Assembly (NCBI GenBank): GCA_033063855.1 | Contig: CP093831.1 | Span: 7,874,001-7,938,000 of the forward strand | Length of the DNA: 64,000 bases | DNA from: Smittia aterrima | Lineage: Eukaryota; Arthropoda; Insecta; Diptera; Chironomidae | Direction: 5' to 3' | In this document: piece after piece, positions 22,671 to 35,400 of the stretch | Layout of the letters: each line of letters starts with the position of its first letter | Numbering within the stretch: the stretch's first letter is position 1 | The notes under the pieces: model-generated | Told to the model about the DNA's origin: nothing | Databases searched by the model: none | What the model saw: only the letters and a program-made list of their open reading frames with translations | Made by a program: the position numbers and the translations under genes

Positions 22671-25600
22671 CAAAGAGTTGCTGGCGAAAATGGCAAATAG
22701 ATTGAAATGTGATGTCAATAGAAAGGAAAAACTGAATAAGGATTCAATTTTCTTTCTCTTTGTCGTATTCAATATTCATAACACGACGTCAAGCGCACCG
22801 ACACGATTCATCTTTGTGATGAGTTTCGCAAATGCCGTGAAGGTTTAAGCACATTCGTCTGGTACATGCTGAGATTCAGTTTTCATTTTCAACGAAAGAA
22901 ATCTGCAAGCGAAACTAAATAAAGTGAACAAAGTTTTTCGTTTCTATTAAAAATTCAATTCTGATCATGAAAGTTTGAAATGTCAGACTTGGAATGCGAG
23001 ATAAAATTCCAGTTTTCCAAGTAAAGTTCGCTAACTCAGTTTCCAGCTAAGGATCTCATATGAAAGAGATTTACTTAAGCATATGCTCATTACGTCAAAA
23101 TAGCTTTTAGTTCAGCAACCCGAAAGCACAATAAATAAATTAACAAGCTGTAAAGCAATTAAAGCTGAGCTTCGAGTTGAACTTAACGTTTTTATGCGAG
23201 GCAGACTCGCAATCCCTTCATCAAGCTGTTATGAGAGCTACATGTGTAAATACGTTTAACGACGAGAGCATAAAAGAGATTTTAAAAGCGTTGGCGGGGT
23301 CAAAGTTTTCAGTAGAAAATCGCTTCGACAGCAGCATATGCTTCCACTGACGTTGCTTCTTCCTCGTTTGTCGAAACGATTTCAACACAAGCGAATCATA
23401 AAAAGTAAAGTTGGTTTAATAAAAAATATTGATTTTTTTATCTGGCGCATTAAAACTTTTGAGTAAAGGATTTGACAACAAATCATTCTGAAAGATTAAC
23501 CCGAATTGTTTGCGTAAAGCTCGATATCGCGACGAGAGTTGCTTTTGCATGCATGTCGTCATTATTAATATTTATGTGTATCTGTGTGTGCTGAAGCGGT
23601 TTTATGTTATTAAGTGTCTGCGTCCCGAAAAATTCAAAGCGAGTGAAACTCAAAAAGCCATAAATTATTTTTATGACCGAAACTCTTATGCACAAAAAAA
23701 AATTATTATCATGCGGTATGAGGGACGAAGAGCAATTTTTGAGGCTGTTATGCTCATCCTCGAGTTTATAATCAGACTCAATCCTCCGTGCACAGCAGAC
23801 ACTCGGAAACGTTTAGATTCAAAGCTAAATTGCGTCGGATATTCAATGACGACAATGCACAGGATTTTTTCTAAAAAAACAAGTTCGTCATGAGTTTCAT
23901 TCAAGAATTTCTTTCTGTCTCTTCTCAATTTTACGGATCGTTGAATTGACAATGTTTTCTGTCTGTAGGAACATCGATTTGATCGAATTGAGCCTGAACT
24001 GTCTTCTTTAAATTTTTCATGAACATCCAAAGCGCTTTTCACTTCACATGCTCATCTTGCTTTTCTATTAAATTCCTCCTTCGAAGAGCTCGATCTATGT
24101 TGATGCAACATGACATACTTCATGTTCACTTTTCCATTGAAATGATTTTCATTTTGTATTCTATCGAGTCGAGTCGGTTTTCAATATCGACGACACACTC
24201 TCACACACAAAAACCGAGCTGCCGTTACGGTGCTCAGCAGAATTTTATGAAGTTTGCTCACGTAAATCATTACCTTGCACAAGAACATACATCTCACCTA
24301 ATTGGATTGTAAAAAGAAGACAAAGTTGAGCAGAGTGAGAGACATGGCACTCAAGCTATCGATCCAAGGTCTGAGTGAAGACGAAGACATAAACTTTAGT
24401 AATAAAGCTAAGCGTCCAATGTCAAAAGAACAAAAGCTTCCTCTCTCTAAAAACTTTATCTGATGCCGCAGAAACACCGAACTAGAAAAACCCATAATTT
24501 AGAGCACAAAACAAACAATTATGTTCTAAGCTGATTACACAAAAGCGGGAAGAAGGGGCCGCAATGTTTTGTTAACAAATTTGGCAAATGTTTCCTTTCC
24601 CTTCCTAATCGTTTGTATCCTGAGAGTGACAAAGATGAGAAGCCACGCAGTAATTTGGTAATTAGACTTCAATCATAATCAAAACTGAAGAGCTTTTACG
24701 ACTTCAAGCGAAACATCAATAAAAGCCTCTCCTCACTCAGCCCTGGAGTAAAATCATTTTATCAGCAATCGGATCCTTGTTTTCCGATAGCTCGCTAGTG
24801 CTCCATTTATTTGTTTATGATATTACGTTATGGTCGTTAATTTTATTTGTTGAAACAGTAATCTAATGAAATGAATTAAATTAAAGCTAAACGGAACAGG
24901 CCAAGCGATCTAAAAGCGGAAAACTTTATTGCGCAAGCAGTCGCTCAACTCGCCCTGATTTTATCGACGAGCGAAAATGTTTATGAACCATAATTTCAAT
25001 TTAATCAGATTTTATAGATGGCTTCACGCTGTTTAGTTTATTGTGTAATTATTTGACTGAATTTATTGGGAAATCGACGAGTGGAAGCTTCATGAACTGC
25101 ACGAGAAAGAAAGCTTCACGAGCCATAAAGCTCTCCTTTAATTACATCTTCAACCGTCGCCCATTAATTACGGCAATGTGACTGTTTTATCTTTATTCGA
25201 AAAGCTCTCGGCTCGTTGTGGCCAGTCGCTCAATGTGCTTGGATAATATCTCGTGTTTTAAAATGCCACCTCGTTTAATCCCCTCACGTAATCAATAAAA
25301 CCTGGCCGGTCGACGAACGAGAGACCACAGAACTTTTTTTTTATTTCGAAAGCCTTGTGACTGCTCAAGAGTAATCAGCGAAACAAATTTGCACTAGGAC
25401 CAATCTCATTTGAAATTCAAATCCGTCTAACGACACATGAAAAGTCTTTTAAGCTGGAGAACGGAAACGATATCGGCTAACGAGGAAAAACCAATTAAAA
25501 AGGAATTTAAAGAATTGCTAGAGTGAGAGGATGACTGTCACTTCATTGTGATCCCAATTGCTCTATTTTTCATTTGTTGATGGCCACGAGAATGCTTACG

Positions 25601-28093
25601 TGCCTTGAAAGGAAAATGATGCTTGACGCTTGATATCCATCGCTTGCAAAGCGAATCGTGCTGGATTTTAAAGTTGATTACGAAATTTTACACTTCAGGG
25701 CATTTTGAATTGCAGAGCTATTTCCAGGAAGTGGTTGAGATTGCACGAGCATCTGTCGCATGAAATGCATTCGCTTACGTGACATCTAGGTGGAGAATAC
25801 TCTCATTAGCAGACGAGCACGTAGAATTGTGTAACTGCTTGTTTACGACAATTGAAATTTTTTAATTGCAACTTAATTGTACTTTATACGACTTCATCAT
25901 TGCTTACGACACACAATCTTTCATCCAAAAGTTCCAAGCACTTTCATTAAACTCATTTAATTTCATTTAAAAATCGTGGGCTAAGAGAAGTGCAATTTAC
26001 CAAGATAAAACTTTGCTACGCTTAGATCGCATTACATCATCGTAAGCTGAACTCGAATCCACTTCGTTTTTCTTTTGTTCTAATAAAAATTTTCCCGTTT
26101 ATCTTCACTGTTGCAAAAACTTTTCCCTGGAAAGTTTCTTTGTTCACATTTTGCGGGGATGGAACGGAAGTTGCAGTGTCTTCTTGTCTTCGAGAGGAAT
26201 GACAAGTTTGAACAGTTTCAAGTTACACTGACTGCGGATAATCTCGTTCTGAAAGAGATTAAAATTGTTTGTACTCCGCAAAATCTCCGGTTAATCCTTG
26301 GAGATTGTTTTCGAATGCGAATGAAAGACGAGTCTCCAAGGAAATTATTCAAAGCTTTGTATATAAAAGTGAGGATTTGAAAAATAGATATCTGAAGCTT
26401 AGCGTCGAAGCTTTCACGCAAATTAATTTGATAGATTCTATGGCTGATTGAGCATTTGATTTGCCCACATTCAAATTAATTATCGATGATGAAAGCGGAA
26501 ACCTTGCTGAAATCTTCGCTTGTAGAAGCCGAATTAATGAGTTTCTTCGTAATTTTCACGCTTCCGCGATCGGAAATACAGATTTCAATTTATGAGGATA
26601 ATTATTTCTAATTAATGGAGCGACATGCCCGAAAGTGGATGGAAATTTTTCTAATTAGCGATTCCCTAATAGATTTCATCTAATTGAACCAATTGTCGTG
26701 AATCCAAATTGATAGGAGAACCAACACAGCTGTAGAGCTTCGTTAGTCTTTAAATTAAATCATTTTGGTCTGTGAATGAATTCAATCACTGCAGCTTCCG
26801 TAATCAAACCTTCGTTCAACCAACTTGTCAACCCTAACAAATTCACTCCGTCTGTGGCTTGACACATTACCATAGTAGACGACATTTTAAGTTTATTTGA
26901 TCGACTCAGCTTCCGAGCTAAGGGAGACGAGAACAAAGTTGATGGATTATTGCAGACAACTTTAAAGCTCACTGTCAATTTCTTTTATCTTTAAAATGAG
27001 CTTCACTGCATTGAGCTTTACCAAGACACTGACACTCGCAAATGTGTAAAGTTTCTTTCCTTGAGATTTTATAGTCAACTCACGTTTCTTGTGAGAGAGG
27101 AAAAATATTTTTACAGATCGATTGTTGAAGTTTTATGATTGTCAGTTGTTTCTTTTATGTTTATCTGATTAAACTTTTGTCTAAAACTAAAATTTAATTG
27201 AAGCAATCAAAAAGTAATTTCCATTTTGCGAACGACGCTGTTATCTGCAATCATCTAAACGGAGGTGAAACGTTCAAGGAGACAGAAATCGGGACATGAA
27301 AATTTATGAATGAATTAACATAAATTTGCCATAAAATTAAATTCTTTCATGCGCCTTCATCACGATGTTCAGACCTACCTCCAATTAAAAGCCCATTAAA
27401 CCATTTTGATGCCACGGAGCGGAGCAGCTTCGTATCATGAACAATGAAATCAATACTGCAACAAAGAGCTGAGCTAAGCCTCAACTGTTTATTGTGCAAT
27501 ATTGAAAGTATTGGCAAGCATAAAACAAAAGTTTAAATTTGAAATAAATCATGAACGGAGCGAGATAATGAAACAGTAAATAATGAATGCAGCAATGAGT
27601 TTACGAGGAAATTCGAGAATAATTGACCAAACGCAGCATGTGTGAATATTCAGAGTTGTCGATGCGAGCGAAATTTTTAGAGACTCGGCATAAAATTTTC
27701 CTGAAAATATTCATCATCAAATTTAATTTCTTTTTTCTCTCACGCAATTCATTAACTCCCGGGCTCAGCTGAAACCCTAAACTGCGATCGATGCTTCTTT
27801 TTGTGATTGGTTTATTAATGAGACAACAAAGCTGCGGCAAATGTTGCTTCCCACCGCAAAATAATTTTATTCCAGCTCAAATATTCCCATCGACCACGAG
27901 GCGAGCAAATAAAAAGTTCTTGAGTTTCTCTTCTCATTGCATTAATTAACCCGCAAAGTATCTACTTCATGATGCTTCCTCTCCGTGTCTATTGCTCCGG
28001 CAACAGCTTTTGATAGAATTAAAAGCGAGGTGAAAATTCCCCTCAAGTACTTCACGAAAAGCATTTCAAAGAAATGAGATCGTCTTGGAGAAC

Positions 28094-28110
28094 GAGAGAG
28101 AGAGAGAGAG
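28094..28110. repeat. GA microsatellite
   Basis: About eight GA units, seen directly. Confidence 0.85.
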
Positions 28111-29044
28111 CAACGTAGTCGTAAGATTCTTCTCGAGGTATTTCGAACATTTGCTTAACTTCCCTCCAACGAAAATAAAGTATTCAGAATAATTATCATA
28201 AAGTGTGCGAAAATTTGAATGCCTTTACTGCCTTCAACTTTTCGTTCGCAAGGCGTGCGGTGAGTGCGTAAAGGAGTTTTATGTGTGAAATTAATTCGTT
28301 TTACCTTCCTCCAAGCAAACGGTTCGAGGCTTTAAATTATGATAACGTTTAATATCAGACAATGTGCAGGCTGAGGGAAAGAAAGCGCAATTTAAGACGC
28401 TTCATCTGATAGCTTTCGCCATAACAAGCTCATGTTTAGTTATTTATGACATGTGTAGATTTAATGCTCCTTACATTTGTGCGTAAGAAATGCCACGAGA
28501 GATAACGTTGGAGATGTTTCGTTGTTTTGATAAACATTCATTTTAATTTTCATGACGCACATTAAATGAGGAAATAAATGACTCGGTTTGTGTGTGTGTA
28601 TGTAAGAGTCGTGGATTTTGCAACGAGCTTTTATTGCCTTGATTTATTGTTCGGAAAATCTCGCTCTGATTTCGCATTTAAATCCCTCGAGACGTATCAC
28701 TTTTCACGTCGATAATTATCTGCATCCATTATCGTGACTTTAAATAATTCCCATCTGAGCTCGTTCGAACATAAAATTCGAATCAAGATAAATTTTCAAT
28801 CTTGAACGAAGAAGCATAAAAATGTTTTACAATGTTTACTTATTTACTCGAGTCATGCAATATTCCAAAGCAAATAAAGTTTATCGAAAATTGTCAATTT
28901 CGAACTATTTACTTCTTCAGATGCAGTTCGTCTTAAACCGTTTCTCAACGAAATGAAAAATCTTATTCAACATTTTTTTTTTACTTTCTTTGCCATCAGC
29001 AACTTCTGAAGCAAAAAGATTAAACCTCAAATCGTCGACAATAC

Positions 29045-29389
29045 AATTTGAGCTCAATTTAGAGATAAACTCGGATTTCAATCACATGTTCTATTCACGA
29101 CACGACCATATTTCAAAGCGAAGGACATAAATTCAATATTGGAGCATCGGCAGAAATGATAACGCAAACTATCAATGCGGCAATTCATCATGAGCCTCGG
29201 TTTGACATTCTTCTGTTGTTGTTGAATGAAGAGGGAGAACGAACGAACGAATAGGACACAACATGAGTGACGAAAATTTTCATTAAATCAATTGATCACT
29301 TTGCTGTCTCGACAAGCAATAATTCAATTCCGAAAGCAATGAAGGAAACAGTCTGCGATTAATACATCAAATGTAAGACAGGAAAATGA
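29045..29389 (+). repeat. Repeat Q: inverted copy of repeat P, adjoining repeat A
   Basis: Matches 20249-20612 in opposite orientation. Only 73 bp separate it from repeat A, so 29045-30858 is a composite locus whose left and right halves each have one inverted partial copy elsewhere in the window (P to the left, B to the right). P is not continued by A-like sequence, nor B by Q-like sequence. Confidence 0.85.
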
Positions 29390-29462
29390 AATCGAGTTCG
29401 AAAATGTTAAGTAATCAAAGCTCAGTAACCATGAGGGTTGATATTTATTTATTTTTGTTTGG

Positions 29463-30858
29463 TTTCCTTTTCTTCACTGGACGAATCGTCCAGGACGATA
29501 GCATCTAATAATTACTCTCACATTCATGTCTTGTCCAAATTATTTCCGTTCTCTGTCTGAAAGGTAAATCCAATTTGAATGTGTCAGCGCGCTTGTTCGA
29601 TAAGAATTAAATTCACTTTTCGATGCGAAAGGTAAATCATCTAGGAAACAGACAGTTTCGTGACTCATCCGAGACGTTTCGAACATTCCGCAGACTGCAG
29701 GAGACTAAGAGTTTACAAAACAACAGAAACCTAATCAAAAGCAGCAAATTTGATTTTTCATGAAATTGGGAAAGTTGCGAATAAAGTTTTTATGGAGCCT
29801 GTGGAGCTTTTACCGGCTTTGCACATAAAACGCTTGATGAACGCGCTAACCGTAAAGAATGTTCAATCCAATTTAAAATTTCCAACTTTCTCTCTTCTCC
29901 TTTCTCAACTTTTTATCACAAAGCAAAATCTCACGTGGGCAATTTCTTTGATATTGGAAGAAGTTGCGTGCGGCAGTTTAAACGAAGAAGGTCGAAAAGG
30001 AAACTTTGTGACATTTTCTCATCGCCGATGACTCGCTTGAGAGTTGGCAACTTCTCAGACATGAAAATCTAAACTTTCCAGTTGAAAATATTTTAATTTC
30101 ATTTAAGAAGCTAAAAATATTTTTATCGATCTCCCGAGTCGTTCTACTTTCAAGTTCGCGTTATAATGAATCAATCCGTGAGAGAGAGTTTACCACTTTT
30201 CTTGTTTGTTTCACGATCGTGGTTCACGACTTGTCATCAGTGAAAGTTCCTGAGATAAACGATGCGGTTCATTCTAAATTGAAATGAATTCGTCATTGTC
30301 GCAATCAGGAAATCGTTCACACAAAAGGAATGAAACCATAAAGACGAGAAATCTGTGCTGCTGCACACGCGCTTCTTTCAATTGCCGGCCAATTTACTTG
30401 CTGATAACAAATCTCAGACTGAGATGTGATGTAATCAACTTTGTTCCGCTCTCTTCTGTTTGTCGACGAAAAAAGAAAGGAAGGAACATTGAGAGACTCA
30501 ACAAAGGCAGGAAGTCAACTTTTAAAAGAAAGAAATTACCGAGAACTAAATTTTACTTCATGTACTTAAACTTTTCGTTCAATCTATGCTCTCTCATAGA
30601 CAATTCAACTCGGAAAAGGAAGAAAAGGAAAAGTTTCTATTTAAGCGAGAATTATGCTCCGACTCGAAGCGATCACGTAGCTTGCGACTTAGTCAATGTA
30701 GCATACAGATGAGTTTGATTGATTATTTCGCAAACAAATTTGTGTTTCTGGGTTGAATGTTTTCGTTGTCATTGTCTTCAGAGAGAAAAAAGGTTTCGTT
30801 TTGGGAAAATGTTCCCTCGAGTGATATCAGATCTCCCATTGTTTCGTGATCCTAATGT
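29463..30858 (+). repeat. Repeat A: 1.4-kb arm of a long inverted repeat
   Basis: Matches 48326-49696 in reverse complement. In the 430 bp at 30284-30712 I count five differences, all transitions. Near the outer end (29463-29580) similarity falls, with small insertions and deletions. Two open frames inside (29750-30031 and 30284-30712) persist in both arms, but four of the five substitutions in the second change the amino acid, so there is no sign of protein constraint. No transposase, long terminal repeat or terminal inverted repeat is seen at the edges. Confidence 0.9.
29477..29493. repeat. 17-bp palindrome present only in repeat A
   Basis: CTGGACGA and TCGTCCAG flank a single central A. 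The corresponding place in repeat B lacks these bases while flanking sequence aligns, so it is an insertion in A or a loss in B. Confidence 0.55.
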
Positions 30859-30972
30859 CAGATGTTGTCATTAAACATGATCAAACTAAACATCATTCTT
30901 TGTTTTTCGGTTATGGTCAAAATATCGGACAATTACAAACTTCACCAAAGCGAGTGAGGTCTCAAAGATATT

Positions 30973-31105
30973 TATTACCCGATAACGAATTTTTGCCAAT
31001 CGGGCAATAGGTGAAAAACTTTTGATGAAGTTTTTTACCTGAGCAAGCTTAGTTTTAAAATTTTATCATTCAGTGAAAGTGTTTCAACGACAAAGATTCA
31101 TTCTT
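30973..31105 (+). promoter_or_regulatory. Promoter of LRR-BTB gene 2
   Basis: Shares ordered motifs with the promoter of LRR-BTB gene 1. TACCCGATAACGAATTTTT with CCAATCGGGCAAT (30976-31008) corresponds to 4252-4300. TACCTGA (31036), AGTTTT, TTAT and TCAGT (31070-31074) correspond to 4342-4384. TCAGT fits an insect initiator, 66 bp before the ATG at 31140. TCAACGACAAAG follows in the leader, as in the relic at 5718-5854. The conservation is seen; the start site is inferred. Confidence 0.5.
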
Positions 31106-31139
31106 CTTGAAAATTCTAAAACTTGAAAGTTTATTTAAA

Positions 31140-32420
31140 ATGGAAATCATATGTAAATGTTTCAACGGAAAGACAACGAACAATATTGAAAACGGAGTAA
31201 TCTACAAGTGCATGATAGTCGAAGCAAACGTAACCAAGAAGAGAGAAAAGATCAAAAGATTTATTGGATCTCACTTAGAAGGAAAAAGTAACAAAGACGT
31301 TGAATGCGTTTGGTTTGTAAACAACAATGTCAATTACTTTCCTCGAGGACTTCACAAGCATTTTATCAACCTCAAATGCTTAGAAATATCAGCATGTGAC
31401 ATCTACGAAATCACAAGAAAAGATTTGAAAGGACTCGAATGTCTCGTTGGTTTGAAAATTGAAAATTGTAAATTGACATCATTGCCGGACGATTTGTTCA
31501 GCAAAATGCCAAATTTAAAAGATGTTTCATTCAGCAGCAACAAAATCAAGGCTGCTTCATCAAAACTCTTAGCGCCTCTGGTTGGAAGAGAAAATATTTC
31601 AGTGGACTTAAGAAGAAACAAAAACATCGACGCGTTTTTCTGGTCAGGAGAAAAGAACTCATTAGCATCTCTCGATGAGTTGATGAAGTTAATCGATGAA
31701 AAGTGCATCAAACCTGTTTTGCCGATAGAAAATAATATCGTTCATCCTTTTTTCATTTCGAAAATGAAAGAATTGTTGGCTTCTGGGATATTCACTGATT
31801 TAACCATCAGCGTCGAGGACAAGAAGTTCAAAGTGCATAAAGCAATTTTGATACCGCAGAGCGAAGTGTTCGCCCAAATCTTTGAAGATCAAAGCGATGT
31901 AACTGAAATACCAATTTCGGATTTTAGCTTGAAAAATGTTGAAGCCTTAATTAACTTCATGTACACAAATGAAGTCATGGACGATGAAAATGCAAAGGAA
32001 AACTTTGAAATCGCTGAAAAATTCAAAGTTGCTGCCATGAAAAAGAGTTATGAGGAAATTATTTGCGACGAACTTGATGATTCGAATGCTCTGGAAATTT
32101 TCTTGCTCGGTCATCGCTTCAACTCTCAAGTTCTCAAGAAAGAAGCATTCGACCAGATTGCCAACAAACATAAATCAATTTCAAAGGAGTTTATAGAAAA
32201 TCCAGAGAAAATGAAGCAGTTTTTGGATCTTGAACGTGTTTTCGGAAAAGCTTTACAGTTTGCTGATCGGTATTCATCTGACTTACTCAAGGAAGTACCA
32301 TTCGAAGAGATCAGCAAGATATTCCAAGAAGAACTGCCTCAGAGTGTTTTGAAAAATCCTGAATGGCTGAAGACAGTGATGGATATTCAACATCGCTTGT
32401 TAAAATTATTTAGAGCATGA
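31140..32420 (+). CDS. LRR-BTB/POZ protein 2
   Basis: A single-exon gene of 426 residues, paralogue of LRR-BTB gene 1 along its length. The ATG at 31140 matches the start of gene 1. The LRR-like segment (residues about 60-190) contains LKCLEISACDIYEITRKDL and LVGLKIENCKLTSLPDDLF. The BTB/POZ domain (about 216-313) contains TDLTISVEDKKFKVHKAIL, SEVFAQIF and ALINFMYTNE, followed by BACK-like DSNALEIFLLGHRFNS. It is 46 residues longer than gene 1. The extra part looks like a second copy of the terminal module: GHRFNSQVLKKEAFDQI with ENPEKMKQFLDL recurs as DRYSSDLLKEVPFEEI with KNPEWLKTVMDI. A role as Cullin-3 adaptor is possible by family. AATAAA-like signals follow within 60 bp. Intact, with no lesion. 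Confidence 0.82.
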   Translation: MEIICKCFNGKTTNNIENGVIYKCMIVEANVTKKREKIKRFIGSHLEGKSNKDVECVWFVNNNVNYFPRGLHKHFINLKCLEISACDIYEITRKDLKGLECLVGLKIENCKLTSLPDDLFSKMPNLKDVSFSSNKIKAASSKLLAPLVGRENISVDLRRNKNIDAFFWSGEKNSLASLDELMKLIDEKCIKPVLPIENNIVHPFFISKMKELLASGIFTDLTISVEDKKFKVHKAILIPQSEVFAQIFEDQSDVTEIPISDFSLKNVEALINFMYTNEVMDDENAKENFEIAEKFKVAAMKKSYEEIICDELDDSNALEIFLLGHRFNSQVLKKEAFDQIANKHKSISKEFIENPEKMKQFLDLERVFGKALQFADRYSSDLLKEVPFEEISKIFQEELPQSVLKNPEWLKTVMDIQHRLLKLFRA

Positions 32421-35400
32421 AACATATTAAAAAATTACGTTTGTCAAAATAAAAATGTTGAAATATTGAAATAAATAAAAACAGCTTCAAAGTAAGTGAA
32501 AATCCAATTAAATAGCAAAACCTTAACTCAATGGTCTTGATTACCGTCGAGAGCTTGTTTCCATCAACACCACAAACTTTTGTAAATAATTCATTTGAAA
32601 AAACGTTTCAGTACTTTCAAATCATATGTGAACGAGAAAATTTAATTTCCCTTCCAACTCTTCCGACGTTTTCATTAAACAGCAAAAAGCCATTATAATA
32701 TTTTCCTCGTTCCGCGGTTTCGTTCTCCAAGCATGAAGAATTAATTCACTTTGTGGTTTCAACGCTTTCATCTCTGTGAGAACTTCAACGAATATTACAG
32801 AGATCGCACCAAACCACGTTTCATTTAATTCGAATGTCAAGTTGAACTTTTTCATGAATGAAGAAAATCGTGGAATTTAATTCCATTCAGCACTTTTCTC
32901 CTCTTCATGCGATGACAGCTTTTGACGCTAACAAAAAAGAAAAGTTGCATGACTCCGCTTTGCTTCAAAGTGAATTTTACGAGTTGGGGCGCTGTTTCGA
33001 GATGAAAGCATAAATTTAAAATGAACTGGGAGATCATTTCAAGGCGAGTTCGTGAGAGAAGCCGCCGTCGCAAATTGTATTTTAATGAACTGCAGCATGT
33101 ACAAAGCAGAGAAGTGAGACGAAACGAATTAAATAGCAATTTGAGCTTTGCTTTGTCTTCGTTTAATTTGCCTACGAGCATGTTTATCCGACACGATTTG
33201 ATTTATTTATGAAATTGAAAGCGGAAAACATTTCTCTTCTTTCCTAAATTTTATTTCTTTCTACGAATTGTCAATTTTTTTGCTTCTAACAGAAGAAGCC
33301 TTTCGCTTTTAAATTTATAGCTTTTGAATGGAATTGGCGCCAACAGTTTTCATTCACTCGATTCGTTCCGACATTTTTTTATAACTTCAAACCTTTTAAT
33401 GCTATTCCAACCTCATTCCTCTTCTCAAAATTCTAAAACAAAAGGATGTAGCTCGAAAGCCAGAATCGGCATTGGGCAATCACAATAAATTTGAAAATTA
33501 GAAAAGCTTTAGTCGAAGCTTTCATGTTGAAGCCATAACACTGAAAGTTTTCCGAAACATTTCAGTGCACTGCATTTATCAGACTATAAAACTGTTTTGA
33601 ATTCCAACTCAATGCGAGCCAATTGCAGAGGCCTCGGTCTGCAGCATAATTAGAAAACGGGATAGTTTTGATAACATCGGCAATGAAACAGAGAAACTTG
33701 CATTTGTTATCAGCGAACATGTTTCATGAATGAACAAAACGAAGCCTTTGAATTTTATTAGGCATATATTTTATGAAGTCGACAGGACACCAAGAGAGAG
33801 AGAGGAGTTGTTGTTTTTCAAAGAGTTCCATTCAAATTCTCAACTTCATATCAAATTTTCATAAACAAAAAATTATTTCCCTGAAGAGCTTTCATGTCAA
33901 AAAGTTTGTTGTGCAAGCTGAAACATTCGCTCGGGCGACAGATGACATTCATAAATTCTCATGCTGTGCATAAAAATTGGAAAACTTATCATCCAACATA
34001 AAATTGAGTTATCTTTAGTCACGTTCGCTCCTTCGGAAAATATTCTCACTCAATATTTAGGAAGGAGAAAGCGGAGAATGATGCGCTGAAGAAACATGTG
34101 CGTTTGAGTTCATTCGACATAAATAATGGATGAAATATATTTGAAACGTTGATTCCGGGAGTGTTGTTAAAATCTAGTCACAGCTGAATTCAAAGAGAAA
34201 ATGATAAGAAGCAGGCAAGTGTCAAGTCGAATCACGAGCCGAACAAGACAAAAATCTAGTCTTGGATGGAAGTATCTCTTTGCGCAATGATGACGGCGCA
34301 GCATCCTTCCAGACCGGTTCTCACTTTGACCGTGATAATTCAATAAAAACGAAGTCGTCGAGGAAAAAAAACAGTCTGCATTGTGAATATGTAAAGCTCA
34401 GTCGAGTTCATCGACAACGGATCTTAGACCAAAGTAATTCTGTCTTCAAAGCTCATAAATTACAAGAACGCACGGGAAAAGTTGTAAACAGTGAAAAGTG
34501 GCTACTCGAAAAGTCGAGATAATTTATTAGTGCGATATTAAGTTTGAGTGTCGTAAATTTATTCGAGGAAGTTAGTCGTGAAGGAAGCGAACGGAGATAC
34601 CAACAGTAAACGAACGAAGAGCTGTTGAGGAAGCTTTCGAATATTGAATAACAGAGCTCGGTTAAAAGAGATGTAATGATGCTTGAAATATATAAATGAA
34701 TCATTGGATTACTTCCTTTCTCAGCGAGAGATTTTCTCATCTACGAATCTACTTCTTCCTTCGTTTCCGGGTGTTTGAGAATTTGAATAAAAGTCAATCT
34801 CGCTCATTCAGCTTTCTTTTTATTTGCCCTCATCGATTCCCACACAGCTCCACAGAAAACCAAGTGGAAGATGAGAGAAAAAGCTTTACAGCTTGATCCC
34901 TTTTATTGAAGAAAATAAATTGCCAACCGATGAAATCGATTGGCTGATGGGGGCGAATGAGACAGAGAGTGAATTTTTGTGTCTTAATAAAATTAAATTG
35001 AATCATTTCGTCATCATAAGTATGATGAAGCAGCTTTCGAAAAAAATTTGTTGATCAACGTAGAAGTGAAAAAGCGAAGGGAAAGGAGAGAAGCGAAGGA
35101 ACGAAGAAAGTCTGATAAATGAGTGCGTAATAATAAAGTTGAAATTTATCTCGTATTGTCTCTCGTTTGCCAGCCTCTCGTCTGTTTACAGCATAAGGAT
35201 GTGATGTCTCCTCTAATGCCGAATGATAAATTGCGAGACGTTTCTTGCTAGTCATGTGTTCGCTACAAAATATTCTTAAAGGACTCGCTCGCTTACTTCC
35301 TCTTTAAATTTAGAGCTGAGACGAAACTTTTTCGTCGTCGGAAAGAACGAACGCGAGAACGTGAGAAAAATAAAAATTTTAAATTCTCGAACACTGAGCC

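Larger units (their letters stand above)
19040..31069. other. 12-kb non-coding block
   Basis: The largest gene-free block. It contains repeat P (20249-20612), repeat Q (29045-29389), most of repeat A (29463-30858) and simple repeats at 20403-20425, 22656-22670 and 28094-28110. Open frames up to 127 codons occur (19504-19857, 23510-23893 overlapped by an opposite frame at 23686-24042, 26111-26380), mostly without an ATG and with no domain that I recognise. I see no splice-consistent gene. It may hold regulatory DNA or introns of an unseen gene. Confidence 0.5.

Noticed and set aside
23510..24042. 127- and 118-codon frames on opposite strands
   Set aside because: Both lack a convincing start or domain, and overlapping antisense frames of this size are expected by chance in 12 kb of non-coding DNA.
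29750..30031. 93-codon frame identical in both repeat arms (also 49153-49434)
   Set aside because: Identity reflects the recent duplication, not selection. No recognisable protein features beyond chance.
30284..30712. 142-codon frame duplicated at 48472-48900
   Set aside because: Preserved only because the two repeat arms are nearly identical. Four of five nucleotide differences change the amino acid, there is no domain, and the composition is simple Lys/Arg/Ser-rich. Not a gene.
29045..30858. Class II element or Helitron
   Set aside because: The edges show no terminal inverted repeats, target-site duplications, TC...CTRR ends with hairpin, or coding capacity, so I describe it only as a repeat.
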